Positions 19,364-29,954 of a DNA stretch of 64,000 bases are shown here, one piece after another. Below the pieces are notes generated by a model that was not told the DNA's origin, made no database searches, and was given only the letters and a program-made list of their open reading frames with translations. Both the position numbers and the translations under genes were made by a program. Source of the DNA: Bacteroidota bacterium (GTDB taxonomy: Bacteria; Bacteroidota; Bacteroidia; Chitinophagales; Chitinophagaceae); assembly GCA_016868895.1 (NCBI GenBank), contig VGFK01000003.1, forward strand, positions 124,001-188,000, written 5' to 3'. Every line of letters starts with the position of its first letter. Position 1 is the stretch's first letter.

Positions 19364-21397
19364 TCATGGTTTTGGAAGGGCATCATGGAATGGGGTACAA
19401 TCCATAATGAGCGGGCCCTTTTGCGCAGTGAAATGAAGACGCAAATCTAGCGGTTGCAGAGCGCTTTTCCATTGGCTAATTTTCCACACTGGAACCGTTC
19501 CATCCAGCACCACGGCATCGTTTTTATGGAGGAAGTGTAACAATGGATGGGGAGGTAGCGCCGTTGGCCAACCGGATATCACGAATCGATTGCCAGATTC
19601 GGCGTCGCGTGAAACAAATTGAATGAGCAGCGGATCTGTGGAAAGTTCTTTTTGATTCCAATGTACAATGCCCAGCGTTGGTCCTGCTGTTTGGATGTAG
19701 CGTTGTGACCATTTATGTACAATGGTATCTGGACTGATGTTTAGCGTAGCGCTGGTGCCATGGCGATGGTAAATAGCGGTCGAGCCCCTAATGTAAAAAA
19801 TTCCAAGCTCTTTTTTTTGATGAATGCGGTAATGATCCATAGTACGCAATGCTCCCTGGATGAGCAGACTCACCAGTATGACTGTGCTTGAATGTGGCGA
19901 TGGTTGTTTTAGGAAGTAGTGTATGGCAGTAATGAGCAGAAACCAGCCACATAATGTGGCCATGGAAGAAGGAAGCAGAGGAATAGAAGCAAAGGGTACC
20001 CGAGACAGCACCGTTACAAAGTAATTTAGGAAGCTGATTAAGTCGCTCGTAACAGTGCCAATTGTTCCCGCTACCCATGGAACCCAGCTCACCGCACAGA
20101 GGACGATTTCCAGGATCAGTATGCAGCTGGATAAGGGGACTGCCACCATATTTGCGATTAAAAACAGTGTGGGAAACCGATTGAAGTGGTACAATACAAT
20201 AGGCGTTGTGAGGATTTGCGCACTGAGGGTAACTGCAACAAGCGACCAGATCATTTTTGCGCCCGGATGTTTAAGTGCAAGCAGTTGTTCAATGGGTTTT
20301 TGAAAAAGTAAAATGGATAATACTGCTGCATAACTGAGTTGAAACCCCAGGTCCTCTAATCGTTTGGGGTCATTGACCAGTAATAAAAAAGCCGAAGCAA
20401 AGAGAACATTGATGGTCAGGTTTTTCCGATGAAGAGCATTTCCAATGCCAATCAGTGTGAACATGACAACGCTTCTGAGGACCGAAGCAGAAGCTCCGGT
20501 GAGCAAAGCAAATAACCATAGAAAGGGAACGACAATGATCAGCGAGAGCAGTGCTTTTTTCCTGCCATAAACAACTAGCTGTACTGCCCGATCCAACAGC
20601 AAAAAAATCAGAGCTAGGTGCATGCCTGAAATGGCAATGATGTGAACGACTCCCGTTTGTGTGTAAGCGTTAAGTTGTTGCTGATCCAATTCATCCCGAT
20701 AGCCGATCAGCATTGCCTCTGCTAGTGGTCGGTTCGCAGGATGGGATATCCATTTCTGGATCACGCGGCGTGTCCAGCGATTCGCAGCCAATAAGAAGTT
20801 TTCAAGGATCGATTGTTCTATAGGGAAATGAACGAGTTGTTCCGATCGTGCGTATAGCGTGAAAGCAATGTTTTGTTTTCTTGCAAAAGCGTTAAAGTCA
20901 AATTCTCCCGGATGATGGAATGCATTGATGCTGAGGGGTTGTTCCAACGTAACCAATACATCTCCCTTTTTATAAAGTATAGGATTGGATGTGGTGTAAA
21001 GAAAAATGCGTTCTCCCTCTTGCATCAACCGGTTGTTGATGATCATTCGCTTTGCAATAAACCGCATGGATTTTCCTGATTTTTTTCCTTGATCCTGCAG
21101 GATCAAAACACTATTTCCATACTGTGGTGGATTTACGTGATCGGTAGTTCTTGCAGAAAAGGTGCACCATCCCATCATCAAGAGCAATAATGAAGTGTAC
21201 AGCGACCGTTGTATTTGGTGTTGAATGGTTCGGGGTGAGAAGAAGTATTCAAGACATATGCTGCTGGTCGCTCCCACTACAAGTGCTGCATGGCTGAACA
21301 GTACCGGTAATGCATACACCTTATGAAGGCAACCGCCGAGGATACATAGGGTAGTTATTCTGACAAAGGGGTACAACGATATCGGGGTACCGTTCAT
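19364..21397 (-). CDS. comEC: ComEC/Rec2 family competence membrane protein
   Basis: Competence-domain motif TGVVHIIAISGMHLALI; multiple TMs; DUF4131-like N-terminal region. Confidence 0.9.
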   Translation of the reverse strand: MNGTPISLYPFVRITTLCILGGCLHKVYALPVLFSHAALVVGATSSICLEYFFSPRTIQHQIQRSLYTSLLLLMMGWCTFSARTTDHVNPPQYGNSVLILQDQGKKSGKSMRFIAKRMIINNRLMQEGERIFLYTTSNPILYKKGDVLVTLEQPLSINAFHHPGEFDFNAFARKQNIAFTLYARSEQLVHFPIEQSILENFLLAANRWTRRVIQKWISHPANRPLAEAMLIGYRDELDQQQLNAYTQTGVVHIIAISGMHLALIFLLLDRAVQLVVYGRKKALLSLIIVVPFLWLFALLTGASASVLRSVVMFTLIGIGNALHRKNLTINVLFASAFLLLVNDPKRLEDLGFQLSYAAVLSILLFQKPIEQLLALKHPGAKMIWSLVAVTLSAQILTTPIVLYHFNRFPTLFLIANMVAVPLSSCILILEIVLCAVSWVPWVAGTIGTVTSDLISFLNYFVTVLSRVPFASIPLLPSSMATLCGWFLLITAIHYFLKQPSPHSSTVILVSLLIQGALRTMDHYRIHQKKELGIFYIRGSTAIYHRHGTSATLNISPDTIVHKWSQRYIQTAGPTLGIVHWNQKELSTDPLLIQFVSRDAESGNRFVISGWPTALPPHPLLHFLHKNDAVVLDGTVPVWKISQWKSALQPLDLRLHFTAQKGPLIMDCTPFHDALPKP

Positions 21398-21519
21398 CTG
21401 CTAAAACTCGGGACTGGAATACACTGTATAATGTCATTTTCACCGGATACGAAGCGAAAAGGGTGTTTCGATTAAGGGGTAAATAGTGTAAATTGACGTG
21501 TATTCACCTTTCTTGGATC

Positions 21520-22029
21520 ATGAAAAATTGTTGTATTCTAATTTTTCTCGTAGCTGTTAGTGTGTCGTGCAGTCCTACGCGTATTTATTTTGTTCGACAT
21601 GCCGAGAAATCGTTGGACGTGAAAGTCGACCCACCCCTTACTCCCGAGGGTGCTGCACGAGCCGCTGAACTTGCCAACATGCTCAAGGGGAAAGGGATCC
21701 GCAGCATCTATTCAACAAAAACAACCCGAACGGCCACCACTGCTCAGCCGCTGGCAGAAAAGTTAGGCATACCCATTCGTTTTTATTCGCATGATACCAT
21801 GCCTAGATTTTTATATACCCTATTGGCAAGCGGAGAGACGGCATTGGTGGTGGGGCACAGCAACACGGTATTGAAAATGATTTCAGAATTGGAACTATCG
21901 CCTAGTCAAAAAGAAATTCCTGATTCTGTATACGATAATTTGTACATCGTTTCTTTAAAGAACAGAAACAGCAGAAGCGGGTACCGTTTATTGTTAAAAG
22001 AAACAACATTTGGGAAGCCTTCCCGTTAG
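21520..22029 (+). CDS. SixA-like histidine phosphatase, lipoprotein signal
   Basis: Lipobox VSVSCSPT; RIYFVRHAEKS; ALVVGHSNT. Confidence 0.87.
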   Translation: MKNCCILIFLVAVSVSCSPTRIYFVRHAEKSLDVKVDPPLTPEGAARAAELANMLKGKGIRSIYSTKTTRTATTAQPLAEKLGIPIRFYSHDTMPRFLYTLLASGETALVVGHSNTVLKMISELELSPSQKEIPDSVYDNLYIVSLKNRNSRSGYRLLLKETTFGKPSR

Positions 22030-22034
22030 GGGGT

Positions 22035-25000
22035 TTAGAAATCAAGTCCCAATGCAAAATACCAAATGGGTTTTCCACTGAAGAAACGTCCCATGGGCCA
22101 TCCCGCATCAACCCGTAAAAAGTATCCAAGCAGGGTGCTGCGTGCGCCGAATCCATAGCCGCCAACAAAGGGACCAATGCCGCCGGTGCGCATGATCACT
22201 TGGACGGGAGGGGCGCCATAGATTTCTGCTGGTCGTTGTGCTTTATTGAATTTACCATTCCAGGCGGTACCCAAATCGATGAATTGAATGATTTGGAGGT
22301 TGCGCAGGAAGGCATTGTTGACGGGTCGGTTGACAAAGGTAGAGAAGACGGGAAGCCTGAATTCTGAGTTGATGACCATATTGTTATTGCCGTTGGCGAT
22401 ATTCTGCTTGTGCCCCCTTAGGTTAAGGGCCAGCGTTTGATAGGTATAGTCTTGATCTGGAGCTGGTTGAATGGCATCGTTGAACTTAGGTGAGAGCCAT
22501 CCTTCCACTCCACCCAAGTAGTAAATCAGTTTTTGCGATCCCCAAGAGAAATCGGCTGCAGCACGCCCTGCCCAAATGAAATTTCGGTAGATGGGATAAT
22601 AGTAGCGTATATCAGCGCCAACATTGAACATGAATTTACCTGTGCTTTCAGCATTCACAAGTCGAGCATTTATATCGGAGTATACTTTATACCGGAGACC
22701 GTTATAAATATTCAATGATGGGTTGATGGTGTTATCGTGCACGTATTCCAGTCGAACGAGGGCATATTTCAGTATCGTATCCGACATACTGAGCGATGGT
22801 GGGAAGTTGGCATCCGAAAAAATGGCTACACGATCGCTTCGGTATCCCAATGTAGCACGTATGCTTTTTACTTCGTTGAACGGATAACTGACATTGAATT
22901 GATAGAGGTTTGACATCAACTTGTTGCGCAGCTGCGATTTGATGTCCCGGTAGTCGTAGATTGGATAATATTCCTGGTTACTTCTGAAGTAGGTGAGTCC
23001 CCAGTCAAATCTTCTTTTCAAATTCTGAAACGAGGCGAGGTAGTCGTTATCCCGTAAATTGGTTGCCAGTCGGAATCCGCCAATGAATTTTTTGTCTTCC
23101 ATCAGATCGGAAATCCCCATCCGCAGGATGCCATTCAGGTTATCGGAGTTGGATAAAAAAATGGGACCTGCTCCGCCTGCAAAGGGTTGGTAACGGTTCA
23201 CCAAAACCGAGTTATTGAATCCGGATACCACGTAGTCGGAGCCAAACTTCAATTTATAATCAAACAGCCTTGCTCGTTTGAGATAATCTTCGCGTTCGGG
23301 TGCGACCATCTCCTCTGCTATGGGAGGCGTACTGTCTTTTATTTCCTGATCGAACTCCGTCTGGAATAGCACATTTTTTTTCTCTCCGGGTGCAGGTGTT
23401 TTCTCTTCTTCGTAATAGACTGCCCGTGTTTTCCTCTTTCTCTCCTCGTTCATCAGTTGCTTGATGTAATCGGTAGGCGTTGCATTGACGTTGCGCTTCA
23501 ACAAAGCCGCTTCGTTGATCTTGAGTTTATAGAGAAATTTCAGATCACCTTCTTGTCGGGTTTCGCTGACTTGGTTGTTATCGCCGGATCCTCGTGTTTC
23601 CTGTAAGCTACTTTGGTAGTTGGTGATGGGGAATACATAGGTGCTATCGGACGTAATGGAAATATATCCAACGGAATCCGGAGTCGATTTCTCCCAGGCC
23701 TTTAAGGTAGAATCCAATTCTTTTTTATCGGGGTTGCGCAGCAGTTCATCCCCAATGCGGTAGATGGTATCCAGTCCTGCGCGTTGGGTGGTGAAAAATC
23801 CTGCATAGCGATTTCCAATGCCATTGGCGTCGCTGACAAAGGTGAAATGATTGACGTTGTATTGCAGTGGGAACCGTGCCTGACCGTAGGGCTGTTTGGT
23901 CAGCTGAGTGATTTGACGGAATTGGCTGTTGGTCCAATTATCTACTAGGAACACATTGAAATTGTTGCGAGAAGGAATGGCCGTGTCTGCTTTTGCAGCG
24001 TTGGCGGAAGGTCGGTTAGAAGAAAATAATATACCGGTTTTATTGGGGAAAGCAACAAAGGAGGCATCTACATCATCGTACACATCGTTGGTGATCTGAT
24101 CCAATTTGTCGTTTTTCAGGCTGTACACAAATACATCCGACTGTCCATTTTTCACTGCGCTGAATATGATGGTCTGGTGATCGAGCATGAACTTGACATC
24201 CTGGATCAACTGGAATTGATCCAGTACTCGTTTTTCAGTCTTGATGCGCGCAACGGCATCGTAAATGAACATTTTTATTTTCCCTTCTTCTGTATAGATG
24301 ACCAGCAAACGTGAACCTTTTGGATCCCAAGCCAGCATGGGATAATTGGGATTGATTTCGTCTTGCCGGTTCAGCACTCCTGCCTTGAGCAAAATTTTTC
24401 GTTTATCCGATAAGTCCTCCAGCACTACACGGTAAATGCCTCTTTTGAAATGGACCATCGCGTAGGAATTGTTCCGGGCAATGGGATTGGCTTGAAACCG
24501 ATAAAAGTCTTCGCCGTTCTTTTTTTCTTCTACCGCTACCACGTTTCCTTTTGGAAGATTTTTTCTTCCGCGGTTATCGGCCAGGTACTTATCGGATTCC
24601 TCCTGCATGAATTCTTCCAACAGCTCCTTGAATCGTTTCTTGGTGATCTTGAGACTGGCCGCGTTCAAGCTCTTGTAAATGCGGGAGAGATAGAGAAAAT
24701 AGGTGATATTGTCTTTTTTATAATTCTCCCCAATGAATTTCCAGAACGCATGCCCGGCCAGCAATGGTTCCGCAAAAGCAAACTGATAGAAGGTCCTGTA
24801 TTTTCCGGAGAGCAATGCGGATTTGAGCTGATCATCCAATGCGGGACTCCAATTTTCGCCTACGTACGCAACATAACCATCGGTCAGCCATTTGGGCATA
24901 TCCAGTAAGGCCTGATTGCTGGCAAACTCTCCCAGGTCATCGCCAAAAAGCATATTCTCTACCAATACTTGTGCGATACCTTGCCTCAGTTTTACGCGCA

Positions 25001-25409
25001 GCTCGTTGAGATTGCCGTTGTAGTAGAGTACGATCTTGTTGTTGACCAGCTTGGTAACGCCTCCGGTATTTTGCCAATCGATTCCCAATCCAATATTGGA
25101 CTGTTTATAGTCGGTAAAACTATTGTAGATCACGATGTTTGCTCTGCGCTGCAGTCCATATTCGATGAATTCCTCAATCGTATTCAGTTCTTCTTCTGCC
25201 ACTTGCGCTATGAATTTGCTCAGGGATAGTCCCCCTTCATGGTAATAGGTATTGAAATTGCGCGTCTGGTAATATTTCCAGCTGATCTTTTTGTATTGAA
25301 CCCTGTTTTTCCCAAAATCAACGGTGCTCACCTGGGCTAGTGTTTCGGTGTGAAACAGCAGACCAGTAGCCACTACAAAGAGAACGCGGTATATCAGCCT
25401 GCGATTCAA
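22035..25409 (-). CDS. Secreted multidomain protein: peptidase-MA-like N-terminus, TolB/DPP-IV-type propeller, C-terminal outer-membrane barrel
   Basis: Signal-like NRRLIYRVLFVVATGLLFHTETLAQ after a TTG; LLDMPKWLTDGYVAYVGENWS; propeller repeats (YPMLAWDPKGSRLLVIYTEEGKIKM, DVDASFVAFPNKTGILFSSNR); surface-antigen-like C-terminus. Confidence 0.75.
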   Translation of the reverse strand: MNRRLIYRVLFVVATGLLFHTETLAQVSTVDFGKNRVQYKKISWKYYQTRNFNTYYHEGGLSLSKFIAQVAEEELNTIEEFIEYGLQRRANIVIYNSFTDYKQSNIGLGIDWQNTGGVTKLVNNKIVLYYNGNLNELRVKLRQGIAQVLVENMLFGDDLGEFASNQALLDMPKWLTDGYVAYVGENWSPALDDQLKSALLSGKYRTFYQFAFAEPLLAGHAFWKFIGENYKKDNITYFLYLSRIYKSLNAASLKITKKRFKELLEEFMQEESDKYLADNRGRKNLPKGNVVAVEEKKNGEDFYRFQANPIARNNSYAMVHFKRGIYRVVLEDLSDKRKILLKAGVLNRQDEINPNYPMLAWDPKGSRLLVIYTEEGKIKMFIYDAVARIKTEKRVLDQFQLIQDVKFMLDHQTIIFSAVKNGQSDVFVYSLKNDKLDQITNDVYDDVDASFVAFPNKTGILFSSNRPSANAAKADTAIPSRNNFNVFLVDNWTNSQFRQITQLTKQPYGQARFPLQYNVNHFTFVSDANGIGNRYAGFFTTQRAGLDTIYRIGDELLRNPDKKELDSTLKAWEKSTPDSVGYISITSDSTYVFPITNYQSSLQETRGSGDNNQVSETRQEGDLKFLYKLKINEAALLKRNVNATPTDYIKQLMNEERKRKTRAVYYEEEKTPAPGEKKNVLFQTEFDQEIKDSTPPIAEEMVAPEREDYLKRARLFDYKLKFGSDYVVSGFNNSVLVNRYQPFAGGAGPIFLSNSDNLNGILRMGISDLMEDKKFIGGFRLATNLRDNDYLASFQNLKRRFDWGLTYFRSNQEYYPIYDYRDIKSQLRNKLMSNLYQFNVSYPFNEVKSIRATLGYRSDRVAIFSDANFPPSLSMSDTILKYALVRLEYVHDNTINPSLNIYNGLRYKVYSDINARLVNAESTGKFMFNVGADIRYYYPIYRNFIWAGRAAADFSWGSQKLIYYLGGVEGWLSPKFNDAIQPAPDQDYTYQTLALNLRGHKQNIANGNNNMVINSEFRLPVFSTFVNRPVNNAFLRNLQIIQFIDLGTAWNGKFNKAQRPAEIYGAPPVQVIMRTGGIGPFVGGYGFGARSTLLGYFLRVDAGWPMGRFFSGKPIWYFALGLDF

Positions 25410-25458
25410 ATGAATAGGTACCTTTGTTTCGGCTAAAATTAAAGCTTTTGGCCTAGAA

Positions 25459-26109
25459 ATGGCGGTTATGCTAAACGTTAAAATTTTCCAGTTCAACCCC
25501 CTACAGGAGAACACGTATTTGGTGACAGACGACCAGAAAAATTGTTTAATCATTGACCCCGGCTGCTATTTTGATGCTGAGCGGGAAGAATTGGCGGGGT
25601 ACATTGATAAACATGCTCTCCAGCCTAAAATGCTGCTGAATACCCATTGCCATTTGGACCATGTTTTTGGGAATAAGTTTATCCATGAAACCTATGGATT
25701 GGACCTGCACCTGCACCGACTGGAAGAGCGCGTACTCGAACTTTCGCCCAGCATCGCACTGATGTGGAACCTGCCTTTTGATAATTATTGTGGGCCACTC
25801 CACTTTTTGAATCATACCTCAGAACTGAAATGGGGCGGACCCGCTTTTGAGATCCTTGAAACACCCGGTCACTCGCCCGGAAGCATTAGTTTTTATCAGC
25901 CCGAAGCAGGAATGCTGATTGCGGGCGACGTATTGTTCAGGGAAAGTGTAGGGAGAACGGATCTGCCCGGTGGGAACGCCGATCAATTATTGAAGACCAT
26001 CTCTACGGTGTTCTACGCACTGCCGGATGCGACCCATGTCTATTCCGGTCACGGAATGCCCACGACCATCGGTCATGAAAAACTGCATAATCCATTTGTA
26101 AAGGGCTAA
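25459..26109 (+). CDS. MBL-fold metallo-hydrolase (glyoxalase II-like)
   Basis: THCHLDHVFG, ETPGHSPGSISFY, LIAGDVLF, YSGHGMPT; start could also be 25468. Confidence 0.92.
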   Translation: MAVMLNVKIFQFNPLQENTYLVTDDQKNCLIIDPGCYFDAEREELAGYIDKHALQPKMLLNTHCHLDHVFGNKFIHETYGLDLHLHRLEERVLELSPSIALMWNLPFDNYCGPLHFLNHTSELKWGGPAFEILETPGHSPGSISFYQPEAGMLIAGDVLFRESVGRTDLPGGNADQLLKTISTVFYALPDATHVYSGHGMPTTIGHEKLHNPFVKG

Positions 26110-27641
26110 CGATACATCCGGCTGAGCAAAGGAATTTTTCTCAGTTCCTCTTTTTCGGTTCGAACAACAACCAACAGATAGCCTGTCAATAACAGTACTC
26201 CGCTAACGTGAAGCCAGAAAACAGCTACACCGGACTGTCGAAGCAAAAGCTGAATCAAGCAAAGACCTGTGGCAGTCGACAAATGAAGGACAGCATTGCT
26301 GATATTATACGGAACAGGATAATGCTGTTGCCCCATTACATAACTGATTACCATCATGCTCCCGTAACATCCCACCGTTGCAACCGCACATCCCCAATAA
26401 CCAAAGCTCGGGATCAGGAAATAATTCAATACAATGGTGATCGCTGCACCGATAAGGGTAATGACTGCTCCTGTTTTTGTGCGGTTGGTGAGTTTGTACC
26501 AAATCGACAAATTGTAATAGATCCCTAAAAATAGTTTTGCCAGCATCAGCACCGGAACGATGAGCAGCCCTTCTGCATATTCCGGATGCCTTCCGATTCC
26601 CATAAAATATTTCCAGCCATCCAGAAACAATACCACCATCAGCAAACAGGCGCAACACATCACAATGAAAAGGCGCATCACCCGCGCGTAGATGATCGGA
26701 GCATTTTCAGAAGTGGATTGTTTGAAAAAAAACGGTTCAGCACCCATCCTGAAAGTTTGTATGAATAACACTATCACAACGGAAAGCTTATAGTTTGCGC
26801 TGTAAATACCGTTTGCGGTGCGTGCTGCTAATTCTGTTCCTTCGTACCGCAACACGATCATGAACCGGTCGATGGTTTCATTGATGATTCCCCCAAATCC
26901 AACAATGATCAATGGGGTTGAGTAAATCAGCATGTCGCTGATCAATGCCCTGCTGAATTGCAACCTGAATCCTATCCATTCTTTGTACAGCAGAATCAAG
27001 GTCAGGCTTGATGCAATCAGGTTCGAAACAAACACATATCCAATGCCCATTTCCGGATCATACAGTGACGCAAGCCAACTCTGTTTGCCTGCTTCGTAAT
27101 CTCCTTTGCACCAGTAGAGGAAAAAGATAACGAAAAACAGATTGGTCAGGATGTTGGTGATTTTGATCCATGCAAATTTTCGAGGGCGACCATCATTCCT
27201 AAGTTTGGCAAACGGAATCACCGCCACTGTATCGATGGCAACAATGGCTATGACCATCATCAACCATTCGGGATGGTTTTCCATTTTCAGCAGCGCAGCA
27301 AATTGATCAATGGGCATCAGTAACAATGCGCTGAACACAACCGTGGTGATCAACAAGATGGTCATGCTTGTATTGACTACGGTTTTCTCGTCTTCTTGTG
27401 CATGGAATCGGAAATAAGAAGTTTCCATTCCGTAGGTGTAGAGTACGTTTAAAAATGCAGCAATGGCAAACAAAATTGAAATGTCACCGTAATCCGATGC
27501 AGCAAAAATGTAGGTGAGCAGGGGAGTCAGCAGGTAGTTGATGAATCTTCCCACGATATTACTTACTCCGTACCATAAGGTCTGTGAAGCCAGCTGTCGG
27601 ATATCTGCCAAGGGATTCTTTTCAACAAATGTAAGGCCCAT
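26106..27641 (-). CDS. Polysaccharide flippase / lipopolysaccharide biosynthesis membrane protein (MATE/Wzx-like)
   Basis: Multi-TM, N-terminal LASQTLWYGVSNIVGRFINYLLTPLLTYIF. Confidence 0.88.
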   Translation of the reverse strand: MGLTFVEKNPLADIRQLASQTLWYGVSNIVGRFINYLLTPLLTYIFAASDYGDISILFAIAAFLNVLYTYGMETSYFRFHAQEDEKTVVNTSMTILLITTVVFSALLLMPIDQFAALLKMENHPEWLMMVIAIVAIDTVAVIPFAKLRNDGRPRKFAWIKITNILTNLFFVIFFLYWCKGDYEAGKQSWLASLYDPEMGIGYVFVSNLIASSLTLILLYKEWIGFRLQFSRALISDMLIYSTPLIIVGFGGIINETIDRFMIVLRYEGTELAARTANGIYSANYKLSVVIVLFIQTFRMGAEPFFFKQSTSENAPIIYARVMRLFIVMCCACLLMVVLFLDGWKYFMGIGRHPEYAEGLLIVPVLMLAKLFLGIYYNLSIWYKLTNRTKTGAVITLIGAAITIVLNYFLIPSFGYWGCAVATVGCYGSMMVISYVMGQQHYPVPYNISNAVLHLSTATGLCLIQLLLRQSGVAVFWLHVSGVLLLTGYLLVVVRTEKEELRKIPLLSRMYR

Positions 27642-27670
27642 TTAATACATTTAGGGCTTAAACAACGTCT

Positions 27671-28123
27671 ATGCGTGCAGTCGTTCAGCGGGTTGCATCT
27701 GCTGCTGTTCATTCAGAAGGTGAATTGCTGGGAACCATCCGACAGGGATTGCTGGTTTTATTGGGTATTGAAGAAGCAGATGGAATGGATGATGTTTCAT
27801 GGCTGGCTCAAAAAATAGTTCACTTGCGCATCTTTAACGATCACGAGGGGGTCATGAATGTATCGGTGAACGATGTGGGGGGTGAGCTCTTGCTGGTGAG
27901 TCAGTTCACCTTGCATGCATCGACCAAAAAAGGGAACCGTCCTTCCTATATCCGTGCATCAAAACCCGGGCATGCTGTGCCCATGTTTGATGCCATGATT
28001 CGGTGTTTGACGCAAGAGCTGGGTCGACCCATTCAGACCGGTCGATTTGGAGCGGATATGCAGGTAAGTTTGGTCAACGATGGTCCCGTTACCATTTTAA
28101 TTGATACAAAAAACAAAGAATAA
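27671..28123 (+). CDS. dtd: D-aminoacyl-tRNA deacylase
   Basis: MRAVVQRVASAAV; LLLVSQFTLHASTKKGNRPSY. Confidence 0.96.
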   Translation: MRAVVQRVASAAVHSEGELLGTIRQGLLVLLGIEEADGMDDVSWLAQKIVHLRIFNDHEGVMNVSVNDVGGELLLVSQFTLHASTKKGNRPSYIRASKPGHAVPMFDAMIRCLTQELGRPIQTGRFGADMQVSLVNDGPVTILIDTKNKE

Positions 28124-28452
28124 TGACGATCAGAAATGCACAGGATCAGGTGGACCAGTGGATCAAGACAGTGGGAGTTCGGTATTTCAGCGAGCTGACC
28201 AATATGGCGTTGTTGACCGAAGAGGTGGGGGAGTTGGCGCGGATCATGGCCCGAACCTATGGGGATCAATCGTTCAAAGCGGGGGAGTCGCCCGACCAAC
28301 TCTCAGAGGAAATGGCCGATGTGCTATGGGTATTGATTTGCCTTGCCAACCAAACGGGTGTTGATCTCACTGCTGCCCTGGAGCGCAGCATCCAGAAAAA
28401 AACAGCACGCGACGCAGATCGGCATGCTCAGAATCCCAAATTGAACGGGTAG
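28123..28452 (+). CDS. MazG-like nucleotide pyrophosphohydrolase
   Basis: LLTEEVGELARIMAR and EEMADVLWVLICLANQTGVDL; TAATG overlap with dtd. Confidence 0.87.
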   Translation: MTIRNAQDQVDQWIKTVGVRYFSELTNMALLTEEVGELARIMARTYGDQSFKAGESPDQLSEEMADVLWVLICLANQTGVDLTAALERSIQKKTARDADRHAQNPKLNG

Positions 28453-28465
28453 AGTCAGGCCTGTC

Positions 28466-28496
28466 TTGTCGCACCTTCTTCCTTTCATTATCTTTG
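28466..28496 (+). promoter_or_regulatory. Bacteroidetes-type promoter of glyS (TTG-N20-TATCTTTG)
   Basis: TTG 28466-28468, 20-nt spacer, TATCTTTG 28489-28496 matching TAnnTTTG; ATG only 7 nt downstream of the box. Confidence 0.5.
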
Positions 28497-28502
28497 CGGC
28501 CT

Positions 28503-29945
28503 ATGACAGTAAACGATCAGAACCGTTTTCAAGCCATAATCTCTCATGCAAAAGAATATGGTTTTGTTTTTCCTTCCAGCGAGATTTACGATGGACTCAG
28601 CGCTGTTTATGATTATGGTCCGTGGGGGAGTGAATTAAAAAAGAATATCCGCGAATCGTGGTGGAATGCCATGACCCGCATGCACGATAACATTGTCGGT
28701 ATAGATGCAGCAATTTTCATGCATCCTACTACGTGGAAGGCTTCCGGACACGTTGATAATTTCAGCGATCCTATGATTGACAACAAGGATTCGAAAAAAC
28801 GATACCGTGTTGATCATCTCATAGAAGGGGCAGCCGAAGAACTTTCAAAGTCGGGAAAACAACAGGAGGCGGATGATCTTCTGCGTCAAATGGATGAAGG
28901 ACTAGCGGCCAATGATTTTACCGAATTAAAAAATCTGATCGATCGCAATGGCATCAAATGTTCGGTGAGCAATACATGCAATTGGACCGATGTGCGTCAG
29001 TTCAATTTGATGTTTTCAACCCAATTGGGTTCGGTTGCCGAAGATGCCAATGAAATTTACTTACGACCAGAAACTGCACAGGGAATATTTGTAAACTTTT
29101 TAAATGTGCAAAAAACTGCACGCATGAAAATTCCCTTTGGAATTGCACAGGTGGGTAAAGCGTTTCGCAATGAAATTGTAGCGCGACAATTTATTTTCCG
29201 GATGCGGGAATTTGAGCAAATGGAGATGCAATACTTTATTCGTCCCGGCTCTCAGAAGGAGTGGTATGAGTATTGGAAAACCGAGCGCATGAAATGGCAT
29301 ACTGCGATGGGTATCCCTAGCGAAAACTATCGTTTCCATGATCACGTTAAGTTGGCGCATTATGCCGATGCGGCTGTTGATATTGAATATGCTTTTCCAA
29401 TCGGCTGGAAAGAAGTTGAAGGAATTCATAGCCGAACCGATTTTGATCTGAAGAATCACCAGCAATTCAGCGGAAAGAAGCAGCAGTACTTTGACCCGGA
29501 AGTGAATCAGTCGCATGTGCCATACGTCATTGAAACTTCCATAGGACTAGATAGAATGTTTTTGCTGGTCTTGTGTCATGCCTACCAGGAGGAAAAGTGG
29601 ACAAAAGAAGATGGAAATGAAGATAGTCGCGTTGTGCTCAAGATTCCTCCCGCAATTGCTCCCATAAAATTAGCCGTACTGCCTTTGTTGAAAAAAGAGG
29701 GACTGCCGGAGATTGCTCGTGAAATTATGGCTTCCTGCAGAAATGAATTTTACTGTTTCTACGAAGAGAAAGATACCATTGGCAAGCGCTACAGAAGAAT
29801 GGATGCGTTGGGAACTCCCTTCTGTGTCACGGTCGATCACCAAACGAAAGAGGACCGAACGGTGACCATCCGCTATCGGGATACCATGAAGCAGGAGCGG
29901 ATTTCAATGGAGGGATTGGCCGCGTTCATCCGTTCAAAATTCTGA
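28503..29945 (+). CDS. glyS: Glycine--tRNA ligase (class II, single-chain type)
   Basis: FVFPSSEIYDGLSAVYDYGPWGSELKKNI; RPETAQGIFVNF; FRNEIVARQFIFRMREFEQMEMQYF. Confidence 0.96.
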   Translation: MTVNDQNRFQAIISHAKEYGFVFPSSEIYDGLSAVYDYGPWGSELKKNIRESWWNAMTRMHDNIVGIDAAIFMHPTTWKASGHVDNFSDPMIDNKDSKKRYRVDHLIEGAAEELSKSGKQQEADDLLRQMDEGLAANDFTELKNLIDRNGIKCSVSNTCNWTDVRQFNLMFSTQLGSVAEDANEIYLRPETAQGIFVNFLNVQKTARMKIPFGIAQVGKAFRNEIVARQFIFRMREFEQMEMQYFIRPGSQKEWYEYWKTERMKWHTAMGIPSENYRFHDHVKLAHYADAAVDIEYAFPIGWKEVEGIHSRTDFDLKNHQQFSGKKQQYFDPEVNQSHVPYVIETSIGLDRMFLLVLCHAYQEEKWTKEDGNEDSRVVLKIPPAIAPIKLAVLPLLKKEGLPEIAREIMASCRNEFYCFYEEKDTIGKRYRRMDALGTPFCVTVDHQTKEDRTVTIRYRDTMKQERISMEGLAAFIRSKF

Positions 29946-29954
29946 TTGTCGGAG

